Assembly (NCBI RefSeq): GCF_014841115.1
Contig: NZ_JACYTP010000007.1
Location: 1-64,000 of the forward strand
Origin: Photobacterium arenosum
GTDB lineage: Bacteria > Pseudomonadota > Gammaproteobacteria > Enterobacterales > Vibrionaceae
DNA length: 64,000 nucleotides
Reading direction: 5' to 3'
Position numbers and translations under genes: made by a program. The notes beneath the pieces were generated by a model. That model saw only the letters and a program-made list of their open reading frames with translations. It did no database searches and was not told the origin of the DNA. This document shows positions 63,697 through 64,000 of this stretch, in pieces. Positions within the stretch are counted from its first letter, which is position 1; every line of letters starts with the position of its first letter.

Positions 63697-64000
63697 CAGT
63701 CTATGTATATCGTCAGAAAGGTGCCTTCTCTGCCGGTTTTATCCTGATGTTGATCGGCGCCGTGGGATTTCTCGTCACCGTCAGCACCATCATTCGTGCT
63801 TATCATGACCATGACAGATTGAGCGGTGTGGCGGATATTGCCTTGCTGTCGGCCTCGGACAGTGATGAGCCATCCCGGGATGTGGCAGCCCTGCTCACAT
63901 CAAACCGCATCGATGCCAGCGCACAGATTCAGTCAGGTGAGAACGGGGCCAGCCTCCGGCTGACAGGCAGCAGTCAGGACATTCCTATCGGGGTTAAAGC
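63693..64000 (+). CDS. tadG: Tad protein TadG, N-terminal part (window edge)
   Basis: The frame starts with the ATG that overlaps the tadF stop (ATGA) and runs off the right edge. It has a TadG-like N-terminal membrane helix (FILMLIGAVGFLVTVSTIIR) and the following Asp/Ala-rich segment (GVADIALLSASDSDE). The von Willebrand-type domain expected later is outside the window. Confidence 0.8.
   Translation, partial: MTVYVYRQKGAFSAGFILMLIGAVGFLVTVSTIIRAYHDHDRLSGVADIALLSASDSDEPSRDVAALLTSNRIDASAQIQSGENGASLRLTGSSQDIPIGVK

Overview
The window is a piece of the second chromosome of a member of the Vibrionaceae, centred on its replication origin. The evidence is an RctB initiator gene (47696-49699), ParA2/ParB2-type partition genes (44207-46414), five copies of the 15-bp palindrome known in Vibrio cholerae as parS2, and an ori2-type iteron array with a DnaA box (47347-47500). 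The genus (Vibrio, Photobacterium or a relative) cannot be fixed from the sequence alone.

Layout. 1-554: right part of an IS3-family insertion sequence, cut by the window edge. 557-19148: a contact-dependent inhibition (CDI) locus on the minus strand, read cdiB - cdiA - cdiI, followed by three orphan toxin/immunity cassettes and the truncated start of a fourth. Each cassette begins with a copy of the same roughly 480-bp stretch of cdiA, so it could replace the active toxin end by homologous recombination. 19532-30931: mostly metabolic and stress genes: acetate kinase, a CatB-like acetyltransferase, a Sel1-repeat protein, the divergent ohr/ohrR pair, and a proline-use block (putP, a shortened ALDH-like gene, putA and an AraC-type regulator). 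31000-32400: a cluster of ori2-type iterons lying about 15 kb from the origin, partly intergenic and partly inside an AEC-family transporter gene. 32704-39221: a probable manganese exporter, a structured intergenic region that may encode a small RNA, a PAS-LuxR regulator, pdxH, and a DctB/DctD-like two-component pair whose regulator has lost key sigma-54-activator motifs.

39258-49914: origin and partition region with parS2 sites, a DUF342/FapA protein, a small unknown protein, tmcA, parB, parA, ori2 and rctB. 49975-53714: two secreted DUF1566 proteins, one a large lipoprotein. 53928 to the window end: a complete-looking Flp/Tad pilus operon in the opposite direction (flp, tadV, rcpC, rcpA, rcpB, tadZ, tadA, tadB, tadC, tadD, tadE, tadF), with tadG running off the edge.

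How it fits together. RctB should bind the iterons and the longer operator-like repeats to start and restrain chromosome II replication, while ParA/ParB act on the parS2 sites to segregate the origin. The remote iteron cluster could titrate RctB or take part in handcuffing. The CDI array and the Tad pilus are surface competition and attachment modules placed on either side of the origin. The points most worth testing are the remote iteron cluster, the silent CDI cassette array with its repeated 160-bp leader, the degenerate DctD, and the candidate small RNA.
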